A stretch of DNA of 64,000 nt, from positions 62,001-126,000 of the forward strand of contig JAWZXG010000035.1 in assembly GCA_037178625.1 (NCBI GenBank), given 5' to 3'. Position numbers and translations under genes: made by a program. This DNA is from Skeletonema tropicum. Its lineage: Eukaryota; Bacillariophyta; Thalassiosirophyceae; Thalassiosirales; Thalassiosiraceae. The notes under the pieces are model-generated. The model saw only the letters and a list, made by a program, of their open reading frames with translations. It did not search any database and was not told the DNA's origin. Positions 9,899 through 19,445 of this stretch are shown here, piece by piece; the stretch's first letter is position 1; every line of letters begins with the position of its first letter.

Positions 9899-11232
9899 TG
9901 GTACAAAATTCACGTAGAAACTGCTCACCGTAGGAATTCAACCAAATTTGTAGGAATTCAAAACCTTGACGAAACGTGACGCGCCCCCTTCCCGCCAATT
10001 TTTTTATTAGTAAAATGCTCTAGCTTTGGGTCCGAGCGTAGCGTAATGGAATTTCAAAAGGGTGAAATTTCACTACTGCAACTTTCGTGAAATTTACAGG
10101 GTGAAAGTTGCACCAATTTTGGCCAACAATGAAATTTCACAAAAATTCTGGCGCGAACGGATGGTACTGAACCAACACGTAGCACAAAAATAACCTAAGA
10201 CCCTTCATTCCACCAACCACCAAACCCCAAAGAACACCACGCACCATCCAGATGATGAGTTTGTCAACTCAGCGGAGAGTAACTCTTCACCAAAATGCTG
10301 GCGACTAACAATGCAGTATTACTTATTCCTTCGTAGTAATTCAGCTTACATGCGTGTTCCTGCATTGGCATGTACCAGATGATTTTGGGCGCGGATGGCT
10401 CTTATTTTGGGTGCGGGTATGTGCACAAATCAACTTTTTGTTCACTCTGCCGTCTACCACGCTGTCATAGTTTGCCTGGCAATAACAACAACAATTCAAT
10501 AATCTTCAACAATAATGCTTTTGACATGAAGGATCCAACTGGTGTTGCACTTCTTCGAGGGAAGGAAAACCTCCGTCATATCATGGATGCGAAGAAGATG
10601 CTTGGAAAGAAGCTTGCTGACAGTCTCTCTTAGAGTGATGTGTTGACTGCAGAGTGCAAAGTATTACGACTATCTCAGGATAAGCTAGAGTGAAATTTAA
10701 TCCCTTGAAATTTCTGAAATTTCTGAAATTTCAACCTGCAATTTTCAACCCCCTCCAAAAATGGTGAAATTCCATTACGCTATCCGAGCGGCCAAAATTA
10801 AGTTTCAGGGAAGTGGTTTACATGCTATTCCCGAGATACTATCCTTTAGGTGACTATTATGTGAGTATATACTGTCCTGGGTAGGTCATGAAAGCGTATA
10901 TTTTCGTCGAGCTATGCATTTGAAGATACCCTCTAGCTTCATTCTAGTCATGATGGCTGATGGCCGGCCAAATTTGTCTAGCAAAAAGCTAGTGTACTCT
11001 CACATGCATTTCTCAGCAGAGAGTTGGAATTATCGGCCAACCAACATATGTACAGAACCCCCATTTCGGTCGACAAAAGGATGGTAGTACCTTTAAAGCC
11101 GGTACATCAACTCTTTCAATCTCGATTTTGGCCGCTCGGACCCAAAGCTAGAGCATTTCACTAATAAAAAAATTGGCGGGAAGGGGGCGCGTCACGTTTC
11201 GTCGATTTTTTTTTACGTGGATTTTGTACCAG
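9899..11232. mobile_element. TIR element hosting a nested hAT copy
   Basis: The outer ends are inverted copies of about 18 bases (9899 CTGGTACAAAATTCACGT; 11215-11232 in reverse with one change). A longer inverted pair of about 80 bases lies inside: 9969-10038 plus its continuation at 10783, against 11125-11205, including matching GCGCCCCCTTCCCGCC and GCTCTAGCTTTGGGTCCGAG. The left arm is split by the hAT element at 10039-10782. No transposase frame is visible, so it is a non-autonomous inverted-repeat element of unknown superfamily. Related but rearranged sequence surrounds the other two hAT copies at 35904-37176 and 57379-57558. It sits about 90 bases upstream of the exopolyphosphatase ATG and about 290 bases upstream of the PHPT1-like gene, in the space that should hold both promoters. 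Confidence 0.7.
10039..10782 (+). mobile_element. hAT deletion derivative, copy 1
   Basis: The 744-bp element begins TAGCGTAATGGAATTTC and ends with the inverted TAGCGTAATGG, and is flanked by a perfect 8-bp target duplication TCCGAGCG (10031-10038 and 10783-10790), which defines the hAT superfamily. Subterminal GTGAAATTT words recur at both ends. Compared with the copy at 57559 it lacks nearly the whole transposase: sequence jumps from CTTTTGACATG straight to the last 38 codons (10517-10633, KDPTGVALLRGKENL...). The transposase ATG is followed here by TGA four codons later, so this copy cannot make transposase but could be moved in trans. Confidence 0.9.
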
Positions 11233-11495
11233 AGTTCTACGTACGGGGCGGGTGAGCGTCTGGAACCCCGCTTATACTTTTGCACGGGAACGTTTACATT
11301 TTTGGCGGTTGTGGTGTTGGACAGACGACTGAAGACGGTGTGAATTGTGAATCTTTTCCCACAAGGCTTGGGTACGATACATACCATAGCGACAATGCTC
11401 ATTCCTTCTTGATTGGCACAACACGTAGCAATCAGCTTACAACATCTCTAATCTATTGAGGCAAACAATTCACCAATTCATCAGGTCATCTACCT

Positions 11496-11999
11496 TTGTC
11501 TCTCACGGCTACAGCAACCATGTCAGAAGAATTCACAACAAATGCCCATGATCTCGCCGAAGCAGCAAAACTGCAGGCCCAATTATTAGAGCAGGATAGC
11601 AGTAGTGCGAAATCATCTTCCTCCTCCTCCTCAGCTCATCATCAATACAGAATACCATCCGTATCCATCGACAGTGGAGCCTACAAATACGTTCTAATCA
11701 CTGCACTCCCACCAAATAATAAAAATAAACCAGAGGTATTCGTCCATTCCAAACGAGGGGCACAATATCACCGTAATGTCGCTGAACCGTTGATCCCCAT
11801 CCTACAACAAGGTGGCTACACGGACATAAGAATAAAGGGTGGAGGTCGGATATACCGTTGCGATGAAGAAAAAATAATCAAGCTCTTTGGTTACAGCTAT
11901 GGGTTTGGAAGGGCGGATCATTCCTTGGCGAAGGATGTTGTGGAGAAGAGTGGCAAGTTTGTTGGATATACGATTTCGTGGTCGAATGATGGTTATTGA
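11496..11999 (+). CDS. PHPT1-like phosphohistidine phosphatase (Janus/Ocnus)
   Basis: The product (167 residues, or 159 from the second ATG at 11520) is a single Janus/Ocnus domain. Animal members are 14-kDa phosphohistidine phosphatases that remove phosphate from protein histidine. Diagnostic blocks are the strand GAYKYVLITA (61-70), GAQYHRNV with His92 in the place of the human catalytic His53, GGGRIYRCDEEKIIKLFGYSYGFGRADHSLA (115-145), and the terminal TISWSNDGY matching the family's VTWANDGY. Residues 10-50 are a Ser/Gln-rich extension absent from the animal enzyme, without a clear targeting signal. A cytosolic histidine phosphatase is the best call, although several relatives lack tested activity. 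The left neighbour is the TIR element, and the satellite array starts about 560 bases downstream. Confidence 0.85.
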   Translation: MSLTATATMSEEFTTNAHDLAEAAKLQAQLLEQDSSSAKSSSSSSSAHHQYRIPSVSIDSGAYKYVLITALPPNNKNKPEVFVHSKRGAQYHRNVAEPLIPILQQGGYTDIRIKGGGRIYRCDEEKIIKLFGYSYGFGRADHSLAKDVVEKSGKFVGYTISWSNDGY

Positions 12000-12556
12000 G
12001 ATGATATACTGATTAAAAGTACTGATGAGAGAATGAGGACGCAAAATATACTATAGCAAGATGTGTTAGCATGATGATGTGGACATTGAGATAAAGTGCA
12101 AAAGGCAATGTTTAGCGTGCAAAGATGGTTCGTTAGATGTTCCTACCAAATTTGATGAAATCAACTGCTCTCTCATTCATTCATGAATTGAACAGATTTA
12201 CTCTACACAAATGAATGAGATCTTTCTCTCAGTATATGAACAAATGAAATAGAATAAAATATCATCAAAAGCTAACCAATATCATCGTAATGTTTGTATG
12301 ATGAGATCCAAGGAGTCCAAAGGAGCAGAAACTTACACTGACAGGTCCAATAATTTGAGACTGCCCTAACATCACTTCTAAACCTCACAACGAGTGAAAG
12401 GCTCCTAGTTTACCATTACGTTATACAGAAAGAGAGGTAAGACATTCATAAGTTAAACGCAGAAGCTACGCTACAGCCTGGTAGTTGACCTGATAAGTTC
12501 CAATTAGGCTAACAAGAGCGCAACTGTCAAGCACCATATCGTATCAAACGTCGTCA
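12000..12556. other. Intergenic, no gene seen
   Basis: An AT-rich stretch between the PHPT1-like gene and the satellite array. I see no credible coding frame, RNA gene or repeat related to the other families. Confidence 0.6.
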
Positions 12557-15140
12557 ACATGCGCATGAGTCGCTTCTAGTGGCCCATTATAGTCGGTGGC
12601 GATACTATGCAAGCACACTAGGACCGCATCAACGGGTGCTCGCTTTGAAGCGATGCTACAGTCTCGTAGCTGATCTGAGAGGTCCAGTGCCAGCAGGGCA
12701 GCAGCACCACATCCAACCAAATCGTATCTGTGTCCTTTCGCATGCGCATGAGCCGCTTCTAGTGGCCCATTATAGTCGGTGGCGATACTATGCAAGCACA
12801 TTAGGGCTGCTTCAAGGGGTTGCTCGCTTAGAAGCCATTCTACAGCCTCTTCAATGATCTGAAAGGTACATTGCGGGCTTGCCGGCAGCACCACATCCAA
12901 CCAAATCCTATCTATCGTCGTCAATATGTGCATGAGCCACTTCTAGTGGCCCATTATAGTCGGTGGCGATACTATGCAAGCACATTAGCACTGCGCAGAC
13001 GGACAACTTATGTAGAAGCGAACTACAGTCTAGTAGCTGATATGAGACGTCCAATTCAAGCTGGCCGGCAGCACCACATCCAACCAAATCGTATCTATCG
13101 TCGTCAATATGTTCATGAGCCGCTTCTAGTGGCCCATTATAGTCGGTGGCGATACTATGCAAGCACATAAGGGCTGCATCAACGGGTTGCTCGCTTAGAA
13201 GCGATGCTACAGTCTCGTTGCTGATGCAAAAGGTCCATTGCATGCTGACTGGCAGGACTACATCCAACCAAATCGTATCTATCGTCGTCAATATGTGCAT
13301 GAGCCGCTTCTAGTGGCCCATTATAGTCGGTGGCGAAACTATGCAAGCACATTAGCACTGCATCAAGGGGTTGCTCGCTTTGAAGCAATGCTACATTCTC
13401 GTAGCTGATCCGAGATGCCCAGTGCGAGCTTGCCGGCAGCACCACATCCAACCAAATCGTATCTATCGTCGTCAACATGCGCATGAGCCGCTTCTAGTGG
13501 CCCATTATAGTCGGTGGCGATACTATGCAAGCACATTAGGGCTGCATCAAGGAATTGCTCGCTTTGAAGCAAAGCTGCAGTCTCGTAGCTGATCCGAGAT
13601 GCCTAGTGTGAGCTGGCCGGCAGCACCACATCCAACCAAATCCTATCAATCGTCGTCAATATGCGCATGAGCCGCTTCTAGTGGCCCATTATAGTCGGTG
13701 GCGATATTGTACTATGCAAGCACATAAGGGTTGCATCACTGATTTGCTCGCTTGGAAGCGATGCCACAGTCACGTTGCTGATCTGAGATGTCCATTGCGA
13801 ACTGGCCGGCAGCACCACATCCAAGCAAATCGTATCTGTGTCATTTCGCATGGGCATGAGCCGCTTCTAGTGGCCAATTATAGTCGGCGGCGATACTATG
13901 CAAGCACATTAGCACTTCGCAAACGGACAGCTTATGTAGAAGCGATGCTACAGTCTCGTTGCTTATCCGCGAGGTCCATTGCGGGCTGACCGGCAGCACC
14001 ACATCCAACCAAATCGTATCTATCGTCGTCAATATGCGCATGAGCCGCTTCTAGTGGCCCATTATAGTCGGTGGTGGTTCTATGCAAGCACATTAGCACT
14101 GCTTCAAGGGGTTGCTCGCTTAGAAGCGATGCTACAGTCTCGTAGCTGATCCGCGAGGTCCATTGCGGACTGGCCGGCAGCAGCAGCACATCCAACCAAA
14201 TCGTATCTATCGTCGTCAATATGCGCATGAGCCGCTTCTAGTGGCCCATTATAGTCGGTGGCGATACTATGCAAGCACATAAGGGCTGCATCAATGTGTT
14301 GCTCGCTTTGAAGCGATGCTACAGTCTCGTAGCTGAACCGAGAGGTCCTCTGCGGCTGGCCGGCAGCACCACATACAACTAAATCCTATCTATCGTCGTC
14401 AATATGCGCATGAGTCGCTTCTAGTGGCCCATTATAGTCGGTGGCGATACTATGCAAGCACATTAGCACTTCGCGAACGGACAGCTTATGTAGAAGCGAT
14501 GCTACAGTCCAGTAGCTGATCTGAGAGGTCCATTGCGGGTGCCCGACAGCACCACATCCAAGCAAATCGTATCAATCGTCGTCAATATGTGCATGAGCCG
14601 CTTCTAGTGGCCCATTATAGTCGGTGGCGATACTATGCAAGCTCATAAGCACTGCGCAGACGGACAGCTTACGTAAGAGCGATGCTACAGTCTCGTTGCT
14701 GATGCAAGAGGTCCATTGCATGCTGCCTGGCAGGACTACATCCAACCAAATCGTATCTATCGTCGTCAATATGTGCATGAGCCGCTTCTAGTGGCCCATT
14801 ATAGTCGGTGGCGAAACTATGCAAGCACATTAGGGCTGCATCAAGGGGTTGCTCGCTTTGAAGCGATGCTACATTCTCGTAGCTGATCCGAGATGCCCAG
14901 TGCAAGCTGGCCGGCAGCACCACATCCAACCAAATCGTATCTATCGTCGTCAATAAACGCATGAGCCGCTTCTAGTGGCCCATTATAGTCGGTTGCGATA
15001 CTATGCAAGCACATTAGGGCTGCACGAAAGGGTTGCTTACGTATGAGCGATGCTATAGGCGCCTTAATGACCTTATCAGGTTTCAACAATTTCCACATCG
15101 TTTCAATCGTCGTCAATATGCCATGAGCCGTTCTAGGCTT
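12557..15140. repeat. Satellite array, ~14 monomers of 183-184 bp
   Basis: The word TTCTAGTGG recurs at 12574, 12757, 12941, 13124, 13308, 13492, 13676, 13865, 14049, 14236, 14419, 14602, 14786 and 14970, giving spacings of 183 or 184 bases (189 and 187 once each), with a degraded fifteenth copy at 15131. The best-kept core is about 50 bases around that word plus ACCACATCCAACCAAATCGT before it; the other third varies and falls into two classes, GGGCTGCATCAAGGGGTTGC and CACTGCGCAGACGGACA-like. Minus-strand frames of 60-130 codons exist because the monomer is close to 61 codons, but the 184-base copies shift the frame, so no continuous protein results. I read it as a local satellite with no evidence of being centromeric. 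Confidence 0.95.
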
Positions 15141-15344
15141 TACTAGTGTCCCATTTCATCTTACTTTTATATATTGGTCCTCTGCAGCGAGGTTTTAATG
15201 TAGATTATAGTGTTACAGTATAGTCAGAACGGATAGAATTGATAATTAGTGCGTCTGCTCATGTGAAATTTTCGTTGTTGTAGCCTCTCACGCGTGACAA
15301 TTAGTTGGTAGAAGATGTAGTCATTTTAGCTACATAATATAACT

Positions 15345-16712
15345 TCAACATTGCTCCGGATTTACGCATCCATCAATTCTACATGTATAACCATCTTCTT
15401 CATTTTTTTTGACATCTGCACGATATATCTCACTTTTATAACCCAAAGGAACTGCAACCCCTACACCAAAAGGTAACCAGAGGTATTCTGGAATCAAGTT
15501 CGGGACCAAATTTTTAAGTATTGAGCTACCCCCGAATGGTGCATAAAGTGGGTTAGTAGCCAAGCGACACTCCGGTTGAAGGAATCCGATGGCATTATGT
15601 ATCTCTTGTTGGCCTCGTTTGAGTGTTGACTGATCTGCTGTCTCCAATATTGCGGTTGGTGCAAGCTTTGCCCTAATACAAAATTGCAATGAATTTGTCT
15701 CACCGTTCTCATTTCTCGGTAATACCGCCTTTGCGTCAAAAACTACTTTTCCATCCATGAAACCCGCATTCATCAACTCAAATGATGTTGCTGATAATAA
15801 TGCCGATGTCAAACCTTGCTGCTGCTGCTGATCTTCGAATGATAAATTCGGCAATGCTGCCGCATTGCCTGGCAAGAGGGGAGTGCCATTCCGTATTCGT
15901 CTCCTCTCTGCTTCCATACTACTCTGTTGCGCAGCGTCTCCCAAGGTTACAGCAGCTCCAATAACTGAATTCTGTACAAGTGATTGTAAGATATTCCGCA
16001 GCCAAAAGCGTAAGAGTAGTGAATTACCAATGTCACTCGATGCAATCGCCAGGGAATAGCTGATACAAGGTGGGCGCGGCGAGCCAATATAGCGACGTAT
16101 TCTCTCTTTGATAGACCCAATTTGTTTGCGAAAATCATCACCATCAAGACAGCCAGTAATTCTTAATAGAAAGACAGTGATTATTGTCGACTGGATATAT
16201 TTCCTAAACCTCCAAAGAAAGAATGGTAGCACAGGTAAAACAAATGGAAGGTACCCAAGATGTAGATTGACGCCATATAAATCCAGCTTTCGAAAGCTTA
16301 GAAGCTTGAATCGACTGATGCAATCTCTTGCTGATATAGATATTTTACTGACGTTTCCTTTGAGTATTGATTTATTGGATACAGCATTCATGTTAACTTT
16401 GAGAGATGAGCATTGCGAGAGGAGAATATGTTTGATGAGCCATCGCATTATGGTTTCGACTGCCGTCGCCAGGCGTGGCTTCTGTGTGGTAGTATTTGTC
16501 GAGTAGTCCCTTTGAACCTTTCCGTCAAACGATTCACTCATGTCACCTGGAACAGGTAGAGCACACAGCAGGTGATGTGGATAAACTTTTTCACCTACGG
16601 CTATTCGACGAGGATGCTTATTATGTACACAGACGGCTGATGGTGCAAACGAACACGCCGTCGGCAGTAAGAGGAAGTAGAAAGAGCCTGTTATCTTCAG
16701 GGCAGACATCAT
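15345..16712 (-). CDS. DUF2993-like plastid-targeted protein
   Basis: The 455-residue product starts with a signal peptide (1-21) followed by CSFAPS, an AFAP-type plastid motif, and a Ser/Thr-rich transit region. Residues about 100-160 (NAVSNKSILKGNVSKISISARDCISR...LDLYGVNLHLG) resemble the start of DUF2993, a lipid-binding-like fold found in cyanobacteria, plastids and actinobacterial LmeA. A hydrophobic segment follows (PFVLPVLPFFLWRF, then STIITVFLLRITG). The C-terminal half (about 300-440) also has beta-rich DUF2993-like character ending in a Cys-containing tail. A plastid membrane or lipid-associated role is inferred; no reaction is known. The start at 16712 is supported by the signal peptide. 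It diverges from the sulfotransferase-like gene across about 445 bases. Confidence 0.6.
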   Translation of the reverse strand: MMSALKITGSFYFLLLPTACSFAPSAVCVHNKHPRRIAVGEKVYPHHLLCALPVPGDMSESFDGKVQRDYSTNTTTQKPRLATAVETIMRWLIKHILLSQCSSLKVNMNAVSNKSILKGNVSKISISARDCISRFKLLSFRKLDLYGVNLHLGYLPFVLPVLPFFLWRFRKYIQSTIITVFLLRITGCLDGDDFRKQIGSIKERIRRYIGSPRPPCISYSLAIASSDIGNSLLLRFWLRNILQSLVQNSVIGAAVTLGDAAQQSSMEAERRRIRNGTPLLPGNAAALPNLSFEDQQQQQGLTSALLSATSFELMNAGFMDGKVVFDAKAVLPRNENGETNSLQFCIRAKLAPTAILETADQSTLKRGQQEIHNAIGFLQPECRLATNPLYAPFGGSSILKNLVPNLIPEYLWLPFGVGVAVPLGYKSEIYRADVKKNEEDGYTCRIDGCVNPEQC

Positions 16713-17157
16713 GTTGACTGAGGCACGGCTGGATGGTGAGCTACCGGTTTGGTGCTTAATCTTGACACTACTACTTTATCGGCCGTTAGGTAGGTTAGGT
16801 CCATCATCCATCATGGTTCATGCATGGTCGAGAATTTTGTGGACATTTTATGGCGGGAAGAGATAGAGTTCGCGGACTTTTTTCTGAGTTCGCGGACTTT
16901 TCCCTCTGCCTCCTGTGAGGCCTCCTGGCTGGGCTGGGCTGGATAGAAACCAGATGCAAGGTGCGGTGATATTATTATGACCGCGGTCATAGTGAATACA
17001 CGGGAGTAGGTGTTGTGAATTACATTTGTAGTCAGAGAGAGACGGCAGCTACTCGATTAGATCGAACATTTACGAACATAAGTTGGATGTTGGATGGAGT
17101 CATCGCATCAGTCATAATCGCATCAGTCAAAAAGAGTACTAAGTATTTTTCTCTTAC
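16713..17157. promoter_or_regulatory. Divergent promoter region with 14-bp palindrome
   Basis: This spacer must serve both the DUF2993-like gene (minus) and the sulfotransferase-like gene (plus). It holds a perfect palindrome ATGACCGCGGTCAT at 16977-16990 and a direct repeat GAGTTCGCGGACTTTT at about 16868 and 16888. Regulatory use is inferred from position only. Confidence 0.4.
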
Positions 17158-18921
17158 GTGCTTGGAACTAACACCTTGAACGGTAGATACAAGGAGGAGA
17201 CATTAACCATGAACAAATCTGGAGGAATGAGACGTGTGCGGCGATCAGCCGGTGCCGCTGCGTTTGATGCAGCTGTTTCTGCAAGAGACGACAACAGCGC
17301 TGCATCTGACAAATATAAAAAATTCAACGCAGCAAGAGCAAAGGAAATGGCGAGGGCAGTAGGCGGCGGGCCGGGTGGCGACTCAGATCAACTACCATTC
17401 TTATCCGAAAAATTGCGTCTGACAGAGCAGCAACCACAAAATAACAATAGAAGGGGACCGATGATGGATTCCGATCACTCTGGTGGACCACTCAAAAAGA
17501 AAGCTTCTTCAAAAGCCCCTTCGTCAGGCAACTCGATTGGATCGTTACAAAGAATGCAAATGGAAATTAGTGCTGCCAATAGAGGAGACAAAAATAGACA
17601 ACCTCAATTACAAAAGAAGAAGATGAATATGGTATTGAGCGCATTTGGAGACAGCCCTCGTCTTTTTAGACGAGTAAAAAAAGTTATGAAATGCACAAAG
17701 AAAGAAGACGAAGATGATGCTGATGACCTGGACTCATTATATCTGTCAGACGACTCTAACCCAAAAAGTACGAAGACCTCAAAAGTTATCTTTGCAATGG
17801 TCTTGATGGTGTTACTTGTATTTAACCTTGGCCGACTCAAAGGGCGAGAAAAGGAGAAGGTTCTATTACTAAGTATATTGAACAACCCGAAACTGCGTGG
17901 CCAATTCTTACCAAATGGAAGTGACTCTATCTCGGAGAACCAGAGCGACAATATCATTCAAGAAGAAGCTGTGGAAGTATTATTTCCCTCCTACTTTTCA
18001 AGTCTGTCCGATCTCACAGAAGAATATCGACAAGAGAAGGAGACTCCCTACTTCTGGGATGTTCACTTCTCAGGAGAAAGTATTGCAGAAGCCATCTTTT
18101 CTCAATGTCACAATCTAATAATGGCTGCTGAGTTCGGGCTTCGACAACCTCAGTATACTGAACATGAACTTGCAAAATTCAATCTCGATGGGAGTAGATA
18201 CGTTAATGTAGAGCTCACCACAAAGGAGGGCATCTTGCGCGCTGCGAACTTGGGTCTTGCAGAGAGCCATCTTGCTGATGTCATCATTAGCCCTTACCTC
18301 CACAACATCGCATCATTGGTCTTTACAGCTCAAAATCCCGGTAGACTTTTCGCTTTGTTCCGGCACCCGGTAGATCGTGCTCTGTCTATGTATCACTATC
18401 TCTCAAAAGCAACTTGGGATCCTATGTATTCCCCAGAGGTCAAAGATATGACTATCGAGGAATTTGCACAAAGTGGGTACATCGAGAACAACTGGATGAC
18501 TAGATTTTTAGTTGGGAAACCGAAGGGGAAACTAACGCATTTAGATATGCTCTTGGCAAAAAAAATTGTGAAATACAAAGTCCTCGTGGGACTATATGAT
18601 GAACTAGAAACTTCAATGGCAAGATTCCAGAGATATTTTGGCTGGAAAGATTCAAAGAGAACTCGGGCTGATACTGCCAAATGCCGCTCAAAAGCTATAT
18701 CTCGAGGAGACAAGAATCTGGGGCACCCAACTAGTATCAAAGATAGAGAAGCATTTGCATCGCTTCAGTCTAATAACTCGAACGCAGCTGAAGAAGTCAT
18801 AGTTGGAAATCCAGCGTGGAAAGCTATTGAACGACAAAATGTGTTTGACTTGGAACTGTATGCATTTGCACAAAGAGTTTACGCCTTACAAGGTGAACAC
18901 ATCTTCAATGTCGCTGCGTAG
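17158..18921 (+). CDS. Type II membrane sulfotransferase-like protein
   Basis: The 587-residue product (or 570 from ATG 17209) has a basic, low-complexity cytosolic tail, an acidic patch (182-200), one membrane span at 209-225 (VIFAMVLMVLLVFNLG) and a lumenal C-terminal domain, the topology of Golgi carbohydrate sulfotransferases. FRHPVDRALSMYHYL (401-415) matches the 3'-phosphate-binding Arg/Ser block of the PAPS-dependent family, and KIVKYKVLVGLYDELETSMARFQRYFGW matches the later conserved helix. The 5'-phosphosulfate loop position reads YFWDVHFSGES (298-308), where active members have a His-Ile-Pro-Lys-x-Gly-Gly-Thr pattern; the key Lys appears to be lost. The fold call is firm, activity is doubtful. 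The substrate, if any, would be a Golgi glycan. Confidence 0.75.
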   Translation: MLGTNTLNGRYKEETLTMNKSGGMRRVRRSAGAAAFDAAVSARDDNSAASDKYKKFNAARAKEMARAVGGGPGGDSDQLPFLSEKLRLTEQQPQNNNRRGPMMDSDHSGGPLKKKASSKAPSSGNSIGSLQRMQMEISAANRGDKNRQPQLQKKKMNMVLSAFGDSPRLFRRVKKVMKCTKKEDEDDADDLDSLYLSDDSNPKSTKTSKVIFAMVLMVLLVFNLGRLKGREKEKVLLLSILNNPKLRGQFLPNGSDSISENQSDNIIQEEAVEVLFPSYFSSLSDLTEEYRQEKETPYFWDVHFSGESIAEAIFSQCHNLIMAAEFGLRQPQYTEHELAKFNLDGSRYVNVELTTKEGILRAANLGLAESHLADVIISPYLHNIASLVFTAQNPGRLFALFRHPVDRALSMYHYLSKATWDPMYSPEVKDMTIEEFAQSGYIENNWMTRFLVGKPKGKLTHLDMLLAKKIVKYKVLVGLYDELETSMARFQRYFGWKDSKRTRADTAKCRSKAISRGDKNLGHPTSIKDREAFASLQSNNSNAAEEVIVGNPAWKAIERQNVFDLELYAFAQRVYALQGEHIFNVAA

Positions 18922-19445
18922 GTAGGAGTAGAAGAGATTTCCATTAACGGGTCAACTACAGCTTGAAATAATTAGAAACAGTATGCAATAGATAACTATT
19001 TAAGGGAATGCTAAGTGGGTTGATGGAGAAAGTACTTTGTACCACAATTTCTGTTTTAGTACCACAATTTCTGTTACTCCTGAGTACCTTCGGTACGAAA
19101 GTGTTGCTTGAGCGCGGCATGGTTTGAACATAAAAATACAGTTTCTTGTCATCAGTCCAGCATTGGCATCGGCAAGACTTACTTCAATCCCGTCAAAGGT
19201 CATCCTCGGTAGCGCAACAGGTCATCATCAGTATCTTCACAAGAAAATTTAGATCCCTGTTCGTCGGAACTAGTAGAATTATATTTCAAACCATACATGA
19301 GTACCACTCCCCTCCGTCCCGTCAAAGTCTACGATAACATCTAAACTGGTGAACTGATAATGCGGAGCCATTGTGGCTCGACTTTGCATACCCATCATCT
19401 TATAAAATACAAAAAGCTACAGGCAGCACATAAACTCGTTTCGCC
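18922..19445. other. Intergenic, no gene seen
   Basis: The spacer between two plus-strand genes contains a short direct duplication (GTACCACAATTTCTGTT twice, near 19037 and 19056) and a possible TATAAAA at 19401, about 45 bases before the next ATG. No other coding or RNA signal was seen. Confidence 0.5.

Noticed and set aside
12544..15116. Overlapping minus-strand frames of 60-130 codons with an apparent 61-residue repeat
   Set aside because: The monomer alternates between 183 and 184 bases, so the frame shifts from copy to copy; no start or splice arrangement gives one protein.
12557..15140. CRISPR-like array
   Set aside because: The monomers are contiguous and long with no unique spacers, and the genome is eukaryotic.
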